Of a stretch of DNA of 64,000 nucleotides, positions 54,242-63,844 are shown piece by piece; positions within the stretch are counted from its first letter, which is position 1, and each line of letters opens with the position of its first letter. Both the position numbers and the translations under genes were made by a program. The stretch comes from Treponema sp. (GTDB taxonomy: Bacteria; Spirochaetota; Spirochaetia; Treponematales; Treponemataceae): NCBI GenBank assembly GCA_016290335.1, contig JAEETM010000006.1, forward strand, positions 1 through 64,000. Reading direction: 5' to 3'. Under the pieces are notes generated by a model that saw only the letters and a list, made by a program, of their open reading frames with translations, did not search any database and was not told the origin of the DNA.

Positions 54242-57100
54242 TCATCCAAGGTTTTCATGAAACACATTCCGATGAAAACAAATCGTCCCACATAATAAAA
54301 TTAAACTTACTACCGATATTATAAGTCCTGTTTTTAGTCCCGGTGTTTCATACCTGAGTTTAATGCGATGTTCTCCCGGTTCAAGTTCCAAAGCCATAAA
54401 CATTGTATTTGCCTTATATATTTTAGTTTCTTTATCGTCTACAAAAGCAGTCCAACCATCTGAATAAGGAAGTGCCAATAATAAAATTTTTGAAGAGTCC
54501 AACCTGATGTCGCCAGTTATTAAATTCGTTGCGAAAGCTTGGTTTTTATTATGTAAGTTGACATTTTTAAGAGTATGTTCTTTTAATTTCCCTACATAAG
54601 AGGGAAAGCTATCAAATTTCTGGCAAACGACTTTTATGTCGCTTAATGAATATTTTCCAATATAAGGAAAAACTATTTGCATCTTTTTAATAGGTTTTTT
54701 GTTATAAAAAGAATTAATAATAAAATCGTGCCTCCCGGGATATCTAACATAGTTGGGTGTAGTATAACGAATTTTTTTAGCACAGACCAACTTTTTATCT
54801 GACAATATTTTCACTAAAATATATATTTCCGATTTTTCAATATAGTATTTTCCATTAAATTCCAACTCTTTCTTTTTCAAATTGTCAAACCTGTCAAAAT
54901 CTTTTTGCGTATATACATTGAAAGGGTCAAAATCACTATCACTACCATATAAGTCAATTTCCCTTACGCCTTTAAAATTCAGCCCTTCAACAATTAAGTA
55001 TGTTTCACACTCCTTTAACCCGTTTCCGTTAAATATAATATTAACAACTGCATTCTTTTTTGTAACAACAAACGTATTGTCTTGTTTACTTACTGCCGTC
55101 TTATCATAATCTAAAGTAAAAGGAACATAATAATTCTCAAAATGAACTAATGAATCCTTCAACTCTTTGCTATTTAGTGTTTTTATATCCTCAGGATTTA
55201 AAACCACTCCCTGTAAAATAGCCTGCTGCTTTTGGACAGCATCCATCTGATTATAAGCATCCTCAGTTATATAAGAATCATACGTATATCCAAACGGCAA
55301 TGCATACTTGTTCTCATAAACACTAATATTATTATAAATATTTCTTTTTGACAATTTATAACCGAACGGCAACAAATCTTTTTTTCTTGTCATATAATAA
55401 TTAACAGATGCTGCTTCGTTCAGAAACGTCCTGTCGTCCAATGTTTTGTAACTCTGTATCAACGGATCCAAAACAGACATCTCGTTTCTAAACTTTGTAA
55501 TATTTCCATTTGACAAGCTATAATAATATTGAGTTGATGAAATCCCTGACATAATATTAGCATTTCTACCCTTAGTCATTATTTCATCAGATGCTGTATA
55601 TCTGTAAAAACCGTTTTTAACTATTTTCTTTAATGCTATGGCCTCATTATCCATTAATTCTCCAAAAATACCGGCAAATTTATGGGAATAGTTTCGTCCA
55701 TAATTAATCCCATGGGAAGAATATAAGAAAAACATATTGCAAGCCAATGAACCTAAAACACCGATTAAGATAACAGCATTATAATAATAATCTGAATGAA
55801 AGAACTTGAAATTTTTCCGATAAAAAACAGCCAAAGTAAAAATAACAGTCAAAACTAACTGAATCCAGCCTCCAAATGATAGCGCATTATCAAGTAGCAA
55901 ATTTATCACAAAATATAACAATAAAAACACTAACACCTTTGTTTTCTCAAATTTCGTGATATTTTTTAACTTTTCATATATAATAACAACTATTATTGAA
56001 ATAATAAAACTGTACGCCCATATCCAGCGATTTGTCGCGTAACTAAAACCGTTCATAAACCGTCCGGCCCATGGAAGTAATAAAAAAGCTGAAAGTAGGA
56101 GAAAATAATATTTCAAAAAATTGTCCTGTTTTTTCCAACTTGATAAAAACACTATGACAGACAGCAATGCATAACCACCATACCCCATTGCAGTCCAAGT
56201 GACATCCAATCTGTTCAATGTGGAAAAGCTGTCTAAAAACGAACGGTAAAAACTTAACGGATACAGTATTTCGCTATATTCAAAATTAATACCGGATCTT
56301 GCATCCTGAAAAAACATTAAAACCGTCGGGAGAAGGATGAAGGCGCTTAAGAAAAATCCTAAAGAATAGTATCCCGCAAACTTGAATATATTTTTTAAAA
56401 CTTCTGTTTTTTTATATCCAAAAAAGAGTTTTAAAAGAATATAAATAAAAATCAACAATGATAACATATATAAAAAATAAAAATTACTTATAGCCGAAAT
56501 AAAAACAGCAACTATAAATAACAAAGGCTTTTTTTCCTTAATAATCCGTTCAACGCCTAAAGCCAGCAGAGGAAAATATATCATAGGATTCAAGAAGAAG
56601 GGATGAACAACTGAAGCGTATAAAGCAAATCCACATAATATGTAGATATAAGTTCCCGCCAAAACTGCATATTCACTTTTTTTATACGTGTAAAAGCAGT
56701 ACTGCGAAAAAACAATACCGGCAATATATAATCTTGCAATAACTAAAAAAACATATAAAATATGCTGATATTTAAGAGGGCAAAAAACAGCTACAATAGT
56801 TAGCGGATCGCCTATAACATAATAATGCAAGGTAGTATATAAATCAGCCCCATAACCCATACCAAAGGTAAAAGTAGGAACCTCAAATTTGTGATTTATG
56901 ATAATGTTTTTAGCCAATAACTTTAACCATTCTCCATAATAAGCTAAAGCTTTATAATGCTGATCCCATCCATCAAAATTATTAATAAATATTTTCCCGC
57001 TAGACCAAAAGTATAAAAAAGCTAAAAACATCATTAATATGAAAAAAAAGGTATATATTTTTATAAAATGAATCTTACGTTTTCGCATTTTCTTCTTCAT
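54242..57100 (-). CDS. YfhO family membrane protein
   Basis: The 952-residue protein has an N-terminal helix, about a dozen membrane segments to residue 470 (with GFSYATNRWIWAYSF) and a large extracytoplasmic C-terminal domain ending in one more helix (about 925-942). YfhO proteins resemble GT-C glycosyltransferases that use lipid-linked sugar; B. subtilis YfhO is linked to lipoteichoic acid glycosylation. It is intact, whereas the homologue at 42460-44637 is broken. Strongly AT-rich. Confidence 0.88.
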   Translation of the reverse strand: MKKKMRKRKIHFIKIYTFFFILMMFLAFLYFWSSGKIFINNFDGWDQHYKALAYYGEWLKLLAKNIIINHKFEVPTFTFGMGYGADLYTTLHYYVIGDPLTIVAVFCPLKYQHILYVFLVIARLYIAGIVFSQYCFYTYKKSEYAVLAGTYIYILCGFALYASVVHPFFLNPMIYFPLLALGVERIIKEKKPLLFIVAVFISAISNFYFLYMLSLLIFIYILLKLFFGYKKTEVLKNIFKFAGYYSLGFFLSAFILLPTVLMFFQDARSGINFEYSEILYPLSFYRSFLDSFSTLNRLDVTWTAMGYGGYALLSVIVFLSSWKKQDNFLKYYFLLLSAFLLLPWAGRFMNGFSYATNRWIWAYSFIISIIVVIIYEKLKNITKFEKTKVLVFLLLYFVINLLLDNALSFGGWIQLVLTVIFTLAVFYRKNFKFFHSDYYYNAVILIGVLGSLACNMFFLYSSHGINYGRNYSHKFAGIFGELMDNEAIALKKIVKNGFYRYTASDEIMTKGRNANIMSGISSTQYYYSLSNGNITKFRNEMSVLDPLIQSYKTLDDRTFLNEAASVNYYMTRKKDLLPFGYKLSKRNIYNNISVYENKYALPFGYTYDSYITEDAYNQMDAVQKQQAILQGVVLNPEDIKTLNSKELKDSLVHFENYYVPFTLDYDKTAVSKQDNTFVVTKKNAVVNIIFNGNGLKECETYLIVEGLNFKGVREIDLYGSDSDFDPFNVYTQKDFDRFDNLKKKELEFNGKYYIEKSEIYILVKILSDKKLVCAKKIRYTTPNYVRYPGRHDFIINSFYNKKPIKKMQIVFPYIGKYSLSDIKVVCQKFDSFPSYVGKLKEHTLKNVNLHNKNQAFATNLITGDIRLDSSKILLLALPYSDGWTAFVDDKETKIYKANTMFMALELEPGEHRIKLRYETPGLKTGLIISVVSLILLCGTICFHRNVFHENLG

Positions 57101-57168
57101 TTGATTTCATCATTTTGCTTCTTATAAGGGTATAGGACTCAGATCTTGCCTTAAAGAAGAATTCTCGG

Positions 57169-58095
57169 CTATATTTTTGGCAGCTTTATCCAGTCGCCAA
57201 ACGTTTTATCCCATTCGTCCGGTTCAAAAGGCATAAAGCCCCCCCAATGCGAAAAGGTAAGTTCTCCGAAATAGGTTTTCCCGTTAACCTCATAGAAATC
57301 TACCCGCACATGCGGTATCCCTTTAGATAACTTTTCTGCAAGTGTTTTCATCTTCTCAAAAGTTTTCGGTTTAGCAGGAGGCACAACTGCATTCGGGTGC
57401 CCGTTCGTAACAGGCAGATGCCTGAAGTCCATATCAAAAAAGTCAAATTTGGTGTCTTCACCAGGATTCTGCCTGTCCGTTGCAATAAACAGAGCTTTGG
57501 CGACACCGTCAAAGGCAAAAAACTTATAATCTCGCAGTTCGTTTGTCATATCATCTTCCAGATATTGTTCTGCAATAATGCGCGGTTTAACGTTTTTATA
57601 TGGCCATTCGCGTCCATAATAATAATAATTGCGCTTTAAAGATTTTTCAATCTTAGTCTTAGCTTTTTCAAAATCTAGCATTTTTTTATCACGACAGATT
57701 ACAAGGCCACCGGAATCGTGTGTACATTTCAGCACAAACTGATTGGGTAAAATATCAAAATCAATTTCATCAAAACCATTCCAAACACCTAACGCAGGAA
57801 TAATATACTCTTTTCCAATAATGTCGGCAACGTATTTTTTGGCTTCATACTTGTCAACCATCGTGGTATATAACGGATTGCGGTCATACAGCTTGAGCCA
57901 CTGCAACTTTTCATTAAATGTCCTGGGATTCTCAAGATTTAAATCATAGCCCATTTTATAGCGAAACATACGCTTTAAAAACTCATCATCAGGCATGTCG
58001 CGATACATATTAAAATGAGATCTGTTGAAAGAAAAGCGATAGCCTTCATCTGTCAGATAATGAATTCCTTTGCTGAAAACGTTTACTATATCCAT
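57169..58095 (-). CDS. TupA-like ATP-grasp protein
   Basis: The 308-residue protein matches TupA-type ATP-grasp: NPRTFNEKLQWLKLYDRNPLYTTMVDKYEAKKYV, then PNQFVLKCTHDSGG, KPRIIAEQYLED, YKFFAFDG and VRVDFYEVNGKTYFGELTF with metal-binding acidic residues. ATP-grasp proteins ligate a carboxylate to an amine; relatives in polysaccharide loci are suspected of adding amino acids or similar groups to uronic acids. That would fit a GlcA/GalA-containing polymer (inference). Confidence 0.82.
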   Translation of the reverse strand: MDIVNVFSKGIHYLTDEGYRFSFNRSHFNMYRDMPDDEFLKRMFRYKMGYDLNLENPRTFNEKLQWLKLYDRNPLYTTMVDKYEAKKYVADIIGKEYIIPALGVWNGFDEIDFDILPNQFVLKCTHDSGGLVICRDKKMLDFEKAKTKIEKSLKRNYYYYGREWPYKNVKPRIIAEQYLEDDMTNELRDYKFFAFDGVAKALFIATDRQNPGEDTKFDFFDMDFRHLPVTNGHPNAVVPPAKPKTFEKMKTLAEKLSKGIPHVRVDFYEVNGKTYFGELTFSHWGGFMPFEPDEWDKTFGDWIKLPKI

Positions 58096-58146
58096 TCTTT
58101 ATTCTCCATGTAGGGTCAATAATTATCAATTGAATTTTATAACCCC

Positions 58147-59379
58147 TTATATGTTTACTATACCCTGAACCAAATCAAACAGTATCGTAACATAATTTGT
58201 GGTCAAAAAATCAATCGGCCAGGTCGGCGAATTATATAAAGACCTCAAGAAAGCTATGGCATGAAAAAACAACACGATTGGAACTATTGCCAAACTTGCA
58301 CAAAACAATAATTTTGGAAAAACCGTTAACCCTTTATATCCACATAATAATGGGATATATATGATGCCTACCATAACGTTTAACGCTGCGGCAAACCTCC
58401 AGTAATTTGGTACCAGCATAAAAAAGTGAAATGTTATTGTAATAAGCGCTGTCATCCCGGCAAAAGCATATAACCGTTTATCATCCTGGAATAACCGGTT
58501 TTTAGACCGTATTGCATACCGGATTACCAGTAAAGAAAGAAACACGCTTACAACTATAAATGTTCTCGAAGTAAAAACGCCCTCTCTTAAATACTTTACA
58601 GCGCCGGAATTTGTTGTATCAAGTAAGTATGCATTCAATTTTATTATAATGGACTGAATCGCAATTCCTAAACTTCCCCCAAATGCAAAGAGGCTTCTTA
58701 ATTCGTAAACTTTAAAAACAGATGCTGCAAAGAAGAGTGCTCCATACATAAAAAGATCAAAATAATTTTTCCCTATGAAACTTGCCAGTCGAAACAAGAC
58801 CAAAATCACAACAGATAAATGCATTAATGACCCAAACAAATAGCAGAAATATACAAAAATATTTCTTTTTCCTTTTACAATATCAAGATAAACAGCCAAA
58901 ACAACCAACGCAAGACCGAAAACATTTCTGATGTTATTTATTATACTTACATATGGAAGCAAAATTAACTGAATGAGAAAACACCACCCAATATATTGCT
59001 TTCCGTTATACCGTTCCGCAGTATCACAGGTTATATATCCGGCGACAGCGTATACTGTCGCCGTGGTTAATGCAGGCACCATGTGTTTCATTTGTAAACT
59101 ACCAAAAAACCAGAACAGCATACTTTTGGCAGGAGATGTAACATCATATTCTAACGCTTCTCCCAAAGACAAAGACCCATAAGATTCAATTTGCGGAAAA
59201 TACCTTATCAAATCAAAATTGTAAAATGCATCCGGTTCATAACTGTATGCTCCAATAAAAAGGAAATAAATACACATGGGAAGATACCGGCGCCAATGCG
59301 AGGAATCTCTCCATAAGCCAAACATACCTGCCAAAAAAGTTAAAGGGGGAAATAAATATAAAAGTAATACTGCCGCCAC
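58147..59379 (-). CDS. EpsG family polysaccharide polymerase (Wzy-like)
   Basis: The 410-residue membrane protein has about ten helices and EpsG-type text: DLIRYFPQIESYG, NNIRNVFGLALVVLAVYLDIVKGKRN and GSLMHLSVVILVL, with the His and Arg of the family. It should polymerise repeat units on the outer face of the membrane. The Wzx flippase follows downstream. Confidence 0.82.
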   Translation of the reverse strand: MAAVLLLYLFPPLTFLAGMFGLWRDSSHWRRYLPMCIYFLFIGAYSYEPDAFYNFDLIRYFPQIESYGSLSLGEALEYDVTSPAKSMLFWFFGSLQMKHMVPALTTATVYAVAGYITCDTAERYNGKQYIGWCFLIQLILLPYVSIINNIRNVFGLALVVLAVYLDIVKGKRNIFVYFCYLFGSLMHLSVVILVLFRLASFIGKNYFDLFMYGALFFAASVFKVYELRSLFAFGGSLGIAIQSIIIKLNAYLLDTTNSGAVKYLREGVFTSRTFIVVSVFLSLLVIRYAIRSKNRLFQDDKRLYAFAGMTALITITFHFFMLVPNYWRFAAALNVMVGIIYIPLLCGYKGLTVFPKLLFCASLAIVPIVLFFHAIAFLRSLYNSPTWPIDFLTTNYVTILFDLVQGIVNI

Positions 59380-59457
59380 AACTTCACCTTTTATTTAAAA
59401 ACAGCACTCTACAGCATTGTAATAACATAAAAATTAACCTTAAATCAAATAATGTCT

Positions 59458-60528
59458 TCAGATTGCTTCCAACCACATCCTCGCAACCTTTTCCACAGGA
59501 TATTTATTCCTGATTTGAATTGCATTTGCAGATAATTTCTTGGCGAAACCTTCGTCGTCCAGTATCTTTTTCATACCTTCAAACATAGCCTGGACGTCTC
59601 CAACCGGAACCAATATACCGTTTACGTTATTATCAATCATCATCCTTGCCCCGCCGGCCGGACAATCTGTCACCACAGAAGGCAGCCCCATTCCGAGAGC
59701 CTCTAACATGGAATTTGATATCCCTTCATAATTAGACGATAAAACAAACATCGCGCTTTTATTCATTTCTTCATAGATATTATCTGTAAAACCGGGCAGA
59801 TAAACTTTATTTCCCAACTTTTCCTGTTCGATTAATTTCCTTATTTCATCTTCCAGCGGCCCTCTTCCATAAATATATAATTCATATTCAGGATAAAACT
59901 GCAACAGTTTTTTAAACGCAAAAATCATCATGGGAATATTTTTCTGGGCGTCCAGACGACATGCCGAAAGTATTCTTTTTGCTCTTTCACCCCGGTTTAT
60001 CACGGGAAGGTCAGGGTTAATCGGATTCGGTATTATGACGCCCTTCTTCCGCACTGACAAAGGAAAATACTCCATGGCGCCCGGCGTCTGAAATACGCAT
60101 CTGTCGGCAATTTTAAAAAGCATGTTTCGCAAAAACCTGCGTGACGCGGACGGCGGTGAATTATAAGGATTATTCCGTTCTGAAACAATCAACCGATTCC
60201 TGATAAACAAAGACGAAAATAAAATAACCCGCATCACACTGTTGATAAAAACAACCACCCTGGCATTCTTATGTTGATTCAGTGTTTTTATCATAAAAAA
60301 AGATGTCTTAAATAAATTCAGAATTCGGTTATTTGTGCTTTTATGATTGATAAAGCTTATTTTATCAGATAAATTATAACAAGTTTCATGTAAACCGGCT
60401 TTTGTTTGTACAACCGTTATTTTACAACCATCCTTAGCCCATTCATTCGCCAGTTCCGCTAACACTCTTTCCGCACCGGTATTTGTCATAATTTCTGTAG
60501 CGATCAATATTTCTTTTGTTTCATTCAT
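59458..60528 (-). CDS. family 4 glycosyltransferase
   Basis: From the ATG at 60528 the protein has 356 residues: IATEIMTNTGAERVLAELANEW, ILSACRLDAQKNIPMMIFAF and LSSNYEGISNSMLEALGMGLPSVVTDCPAGGARMMI, the GT4 donor site with two glutamates. The frame extends to 60696, but the extra part overlaps the next gene and looks non-coding. It resembles alpha-linking galactosyl- or N-acetylgalactosaminyltransferases. Confidence 0.85.
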   Translation of the reverse strand: MNETKEILIATEIMTNTGAERVLAELANEWAKDGCKITVVQTKAGLHETCYNLSDKISFINHKSTNNRILNLFKTSFFMIKTLNQHKNARVVVFINSVMRVILFSSLFIRNRLIVSERNNPYNSPPSASRRFLRNMLFKIADRCVFQTPGAMEYFPLSVRKKGVIIPNPINPDLPVINRGERAKRILSACRLDAQKNIPMMIFAFKKLLQFYPEYELYIYGRGPLEDEIRKLIEQEKLGNKVYLPGFTDNIYEEMNKSAMFVLSSNYEGISNSMLEALGMGLPSVVTDCPAGGARMMIDNNVNGILVPVGDVQAMFEGMKKILDDEGFAKKLSANAIQIRNKYPVEKVARMWLEAI

Positions 60529-60571
60529 CTGATGCACCCGTTCATCTGTAAAGTTGGAGTCAATAAACAAT

Positions 60572-61477
60572 TTAATCTTTAAATTCAATATCCGCAATAA
60601 AATGCCTTTCTCTTTTTTCCTCCGGCGGAAGCTGCATATAATCCGGTCCATAAAGATTTGAAAGATAATCATCCGGATTACCCGGAAGGTTAACAACTAA
60701 ACCTTCAAACAAGCCCTGTGAAACCGGAATAAAAGTTTCGCGAGACCGTATTTCACCAAAGTAATGCCCTCTTCCGGAAGGAATCCCCATCAATTTTGTT
60801 GTCCTGTTATACTGTAACGCGGAATCAACTTTGTTCATCCATGTCTGAAAATTAAAAAAAGAAAAAAGGCCTCCCAGTCTTACTCTTCTTTTAAATACGG
60901 CTGTTCCTTCTTTCGTTTTACACATGTATTTTTCTAATAACTGATTATTACGGTTTTCATACGTTTCCTCGTAACTCGCCATAAACATCAGGCAGGTACA
61001 CCAAAATCCTTTTAAATATCTGAATATTAAATTATCCGGAACATTCTCTATAATAAAAATGTCAATTTTTATACTAGATAATTCGTCCTCCGCAGACTGA
61101 CCAACTTCAAGAAAACGTGTGCCTTTCACCAGCATCATGGGAAAACGGTTTTTCGCATTGTTTTTGTAATTGGGCGAAGATAAAATATATTTTTCTCCTA
61201 ATTCTATTTCAAAGACTTCTTTCAGCTTTTCAAAGTCACTGCGGGTCATGGCAACATCCAAATCGTCATCCCAGGGGATAAAACCCTTGTGCCTGACTGC
61301 GCCAAGTGTTGAACCACCAATCAGCATAACATGAAGCGAATACTTTTCACAACAATCATTAAGATCTTGAAATGCCTCTAAAAAACATTTTCTTAGTTTT
61401 AAAATCTCTTCATCAGTTAAAACTCTTAACCTTGAATCTTTAGTTAAAGAATTCATGAGTTCCTTATACGAAGCCAT
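60572..61477 (-). CDS. LicD family phosphotransferase
   Basis: The 301-residue protein has LHVMLIGGSTLGAVRHKGFIPWDDDLDVAMTR, a complete LicD acidic motif, then SIKIDIFIIENVP and a C-terminal LYGPDYMQLPP. It is the LicD copy with the most canonical active site of the three here. It should transfer a phospho-substituent from a CDP donor. It lies between two GT4 genes. Confidence 0.87.
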   Translation of the reverse strand: MASYKELMNSLTKDSRLRVLTDEEILKLRKCFLEAFQDLNDCCEKYSLHVMLIGGSTLGAVRHKGFIPWDDDLDVAMTRSDFEKLKEVFEIELGEKYILSSPNYKNNAKNRFPMMLVKGTRFLEVGQSAEDELSSIKIDIFIIENVPDNLIFRYLKGFWCTCLMFMASYEETYENRNNQLLEKYMCKTKEGTAVFKRRVRLGGLFSFFNFQTWMNKVDSALQYNRTTKLMGIPSGRGHYFGEIRSRETFIPVSQGLFEGLVVNLPGNPDDYLSNLYGPDYMQLPPEEKRERHFIADIEFKD

Positions 61478-61496
61478 CTTATCCTCATATACTTTC

Positions 61497-62714
61497 CTAT
61501 TTTCCGATTAACTGAATTATCAATTGCAACAAAGGTTTCATTTGTTCGTTCAAATCAAACCTGTTTGCTAACTTATAAGAAGCGTCCTTATAGTCTTTCA
61601 AATGTGCAATAGTTTTCTTAATAGCTTCATAAAGGCTTTCGCTATTCTCTGCCTCATACTGCACACCAGCTTTTCTCACATACTCCTTTATTTCCCCCTG
61701 TAGAGAATTTACAATCCCAAGGCCTGCCGCTGTATAATCATAAAATTTATCCGGCATATCCACTGTTGAATAAGACGCATAAGTGCATAAGCCAATATCA
61801 CATTTCTTATATATTGCAGGCAACCAGTTCGGATCAACAGATCCAATATAAGTTATCTGCGAATTTTCTTTACTTGCCACCTCGACTAAATTTCCCTGTG
61901 GACCCGCACCTGCTATCACAAAACAGATTTTATCATTATTTTGTTTTGCTTTATTTGCGCAGGCAAGCACTGATTCAATATCATAGGAAGGCCCCAGTGA
62001 ACCGGCGTATACACACCACATCTCGCCTTCCTTTTTCTCCGGCAAATCAGCCTGACATGGGAGTTCCATTTTTTTACGAAATTCTGATACTGCAATACCA
62101 TTATAAACAAGGCAGGTCGGAATATCTGCTTTGCCTGTACGTTTCTTCGCAATCATTAACTGATTTCGTCCAAGACCACAAACAGCACTTACATTATCGT
62201 AAAAAGATTGCTCACGCTTCTCAATATTGTTTGTTAATAATTTTGCAAATGGCACTAACTTATTATGATGCTGTTCCATATAGCCGGTAAATAAATGTAC
62301 ATCCATAATATCATAAATCACCGGTACATGATTCTTTTTAACATAATCCCCTATTGGATAAAATGCCGTCACTAATCCGGTTCCGGCCGTTATTATTAAA
62401 TCCGGTTTATCAATACTTGAAAACCTTTTCGCAAGATTACGTGAAAATCTAATTTCAAACAGCACACGCCCTATAGATATATTACTTTTATATGAACTTG
62501 TCGGAACCAGTTCAATATCAAAGTTCTTGCAAACATTAACTGTTTTCCATCCATCACTTCGGAATTTCTTCTGCCCATGAGAGAAATTAGATGTCCAAAA
62601 AATCACCTTGTATCCATTACTTGCTAACATTTTCCCAAAACGAATATGACGTGCCTCAAGAAAATTCTCGCCAGCAATTGCACCATAAGGATAAACAATC
62701 CAAATCGTTTTCAA
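61497..62714 (-). CDS. family 4 glycosyltransferase (WbuB-like)
   Basis: The 405-residue GT-B protein has IWIVYPYGAIAGENFLEARHIRFGKMLASNGYKVIFWTSNF, typical of WbuB/WcaI-like transferases, CVYAGSLGPSYDIESVL, and a C-terminal PDKFYDYTAAGLGIVNSLQGEI. The start is a TTG at 62714 with GAGGG 8 nt upstream. WbuB-type enzymes often add N-acetylfucosamine-like sugars; that is only a guess here. Confidence 0.83.
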   Translation of the reverse strand: MKTIWIVYPYGAIAGENFLEARHIRFGKMLASNGYKVIFWTSNFSHGQKKFRSDGWKTVNVCKNFDIELVPTSSYKSNISIGRVLFEIRFSRNLAKRFSSIDKPDLIITAGTGLVTAFYPIGDYVKKNHVPVIYDIMDVHLFTGYMEQHHNKLVPFAKLLTNNIEKREQSFYDNVSAVCGLGRNQLMIAKKRTGKADIPTCLVYNGIAVSEFRKKMELPCQADLPEKKEGEMWCVYAGSLGPSYDIESVLACANKAKQNNDKICFVIAGAGPQGNLVEVASKENSQITYIGSVDPNWLPAIYKKCDIGLCTYASYSTVDMPDKFYDYTAAGLGIVNSLQGEIKEYVRKAGVQYEAENSESLYEAIKKTIAHLKDYKDASYKLANRFDLNEQMKPLLQLIIQLIGK

Positions 62715-62737
62715 AATCTATACCCTCAAAATTAAAC

Positions 62738-62956
62738 CTATTCCATAAACTCCAGAATATCTTTTACTGTCTGAAACCCCTTTATCTGATTGCTGTTAAG
62801 TTTTTTGCCGAATTCATCATTCATTAACACAATTAATGAAAGTTTCGCCATTGAATCATATTCCTCAATATCACCAAGCTTTGTTTCCTCTGAAAGAGTT
62901 CCTTGATCAAGTTCCATCATTTCTTCAAGCAGTGCAATTTTTTTACTGTTTTCCAT
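62738..62956 (-). CDS. acyl carrier protein
   Basis: The 72-residue acidic protein has the phosphopantetheine site at Ser35 in EYDSMAKLSLIVLM, and helices matching ACP. AAGGAG precedes the ATG. It neighbours an SDR reductase and a ketoacyl synthase III, so it is a dedicated carrier for a small acyl group used to decorate a sugar, not the housekeeping AcpP (inference). Confidence 0.87.
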   Translation of the reverse strand: MENSKKIALLEEMMELDQGTLSEETKLGDIEEYDSMAKLSLIVLMNDEFGKKLNSNQIKGFQTVKDILEFME

Positions 62957-63082
62957 TTTTTATCTCTCCTTTTATGCTATTTTTAAAACCCCATTAAACA
63001 AATACCGTGTCAATCATCAGCATTTCTTTATTATATTAACAGTTAAATCAATGCCTTTGAGACTCCTTAATTACTAAAAAAC

Positions 63083-63844
63083 TCAATGAATCGTCCAACC
63101 GCTATCTATCACAATATTCTGTCCGGTAATCATCCTGGATGCATCACTTAACAGGAATGCAATCGTGTTGGCTACATCAACAGGCTCTGCAGCGCCTAAA
63201 AAATACGGCGTAAGCATTTCATCCATTCGTTCTTGCCCCAGCTCTTGTATGTATGTATAATACATATCAGTTTTTATCCAACCGGGATTAACCGTATTAA
63301 CCCGGAATCTTCTACTTGCACCAAGTTCAATTGCGATGGGCTTAACAGCCCTGTCTAATGCGCCTTTTGTTGTGATATAAGCCACCTGTCCCTTATCAGA
63401 GCTAAAAGTTGAAGCCGAAGAAACAGCTACAATACTAGAACCATCTTCTGAAAATTTCTTTTTCCCAATAATACGTGTTAGTTCAATGAAAGAAAACAAA
63501 TGAAGCTTCATCATTTCCATCATAAAATCATATTTTGTCATGCTTAAAGGTTTTCTTGTACCAACTCCAGCAGCATGCACTAAACCATTTATTTTTCCAT
63601 TCTTTTCAACAATTCTTTTAATTAAGTCTTCTATACCCTCAATCTCCGTAACATCAAACGAAAAAACTGCATGTCCAGTTCCTTCCATCATTGATACAGT
63701 TTCTTTTAACTTATCCTCATTTCTCGCAACCAGACTCACCTTCGCCCCTAACTGACTTAATGTTATACAGGTCTGCCTGCCCAAACCGGAAGAAGCACCG
63801 GTTACCATGCAATGCTTTCCTGTCAAATCCATAGGATTAATCAT
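63083..63844 (-). CDS. SDR oxidoreductase (FabG-like)
   Basis: The 253-residue classical SDR has VTGASSGLGRQT, VHAAGVGT, the SSASTFSSDKGQVAYITTKGALDRAV catalytic Ser-Tyr-Lys region and VNPGWIKTDMY. It probably reduces a 3-oxoacyl-ACP to the 3-hydroxyacyl form. Its start overlaps the end of the ketosynthase gene by eight bases. The 126-nt gap to the ACP gene shows no other gene. Confidence 0.87.
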   Translation of the reverse strand: MINPMDLTGKHCMVTGASSGLGRQTCITLSQLGAKVSLVARNEDKLKETVSMMEGTGHAVFSFDVTEIEGIEDLIKRIVEKNGKINGLVHAAGVGTRKPLSMTKYDFMMEMMKLHLFSFIELTRIIGKKKFSEDGSSIVAVSSASTFSSDKGQVAYITTKGALDRAVKPIAIELGASRRFRVNTVNPGWIKTDMYYTYIQELGQERMDEMLTPYFLGAAEPVDVANTIAFLLSDASRMITGQNIVIDSGWTIH

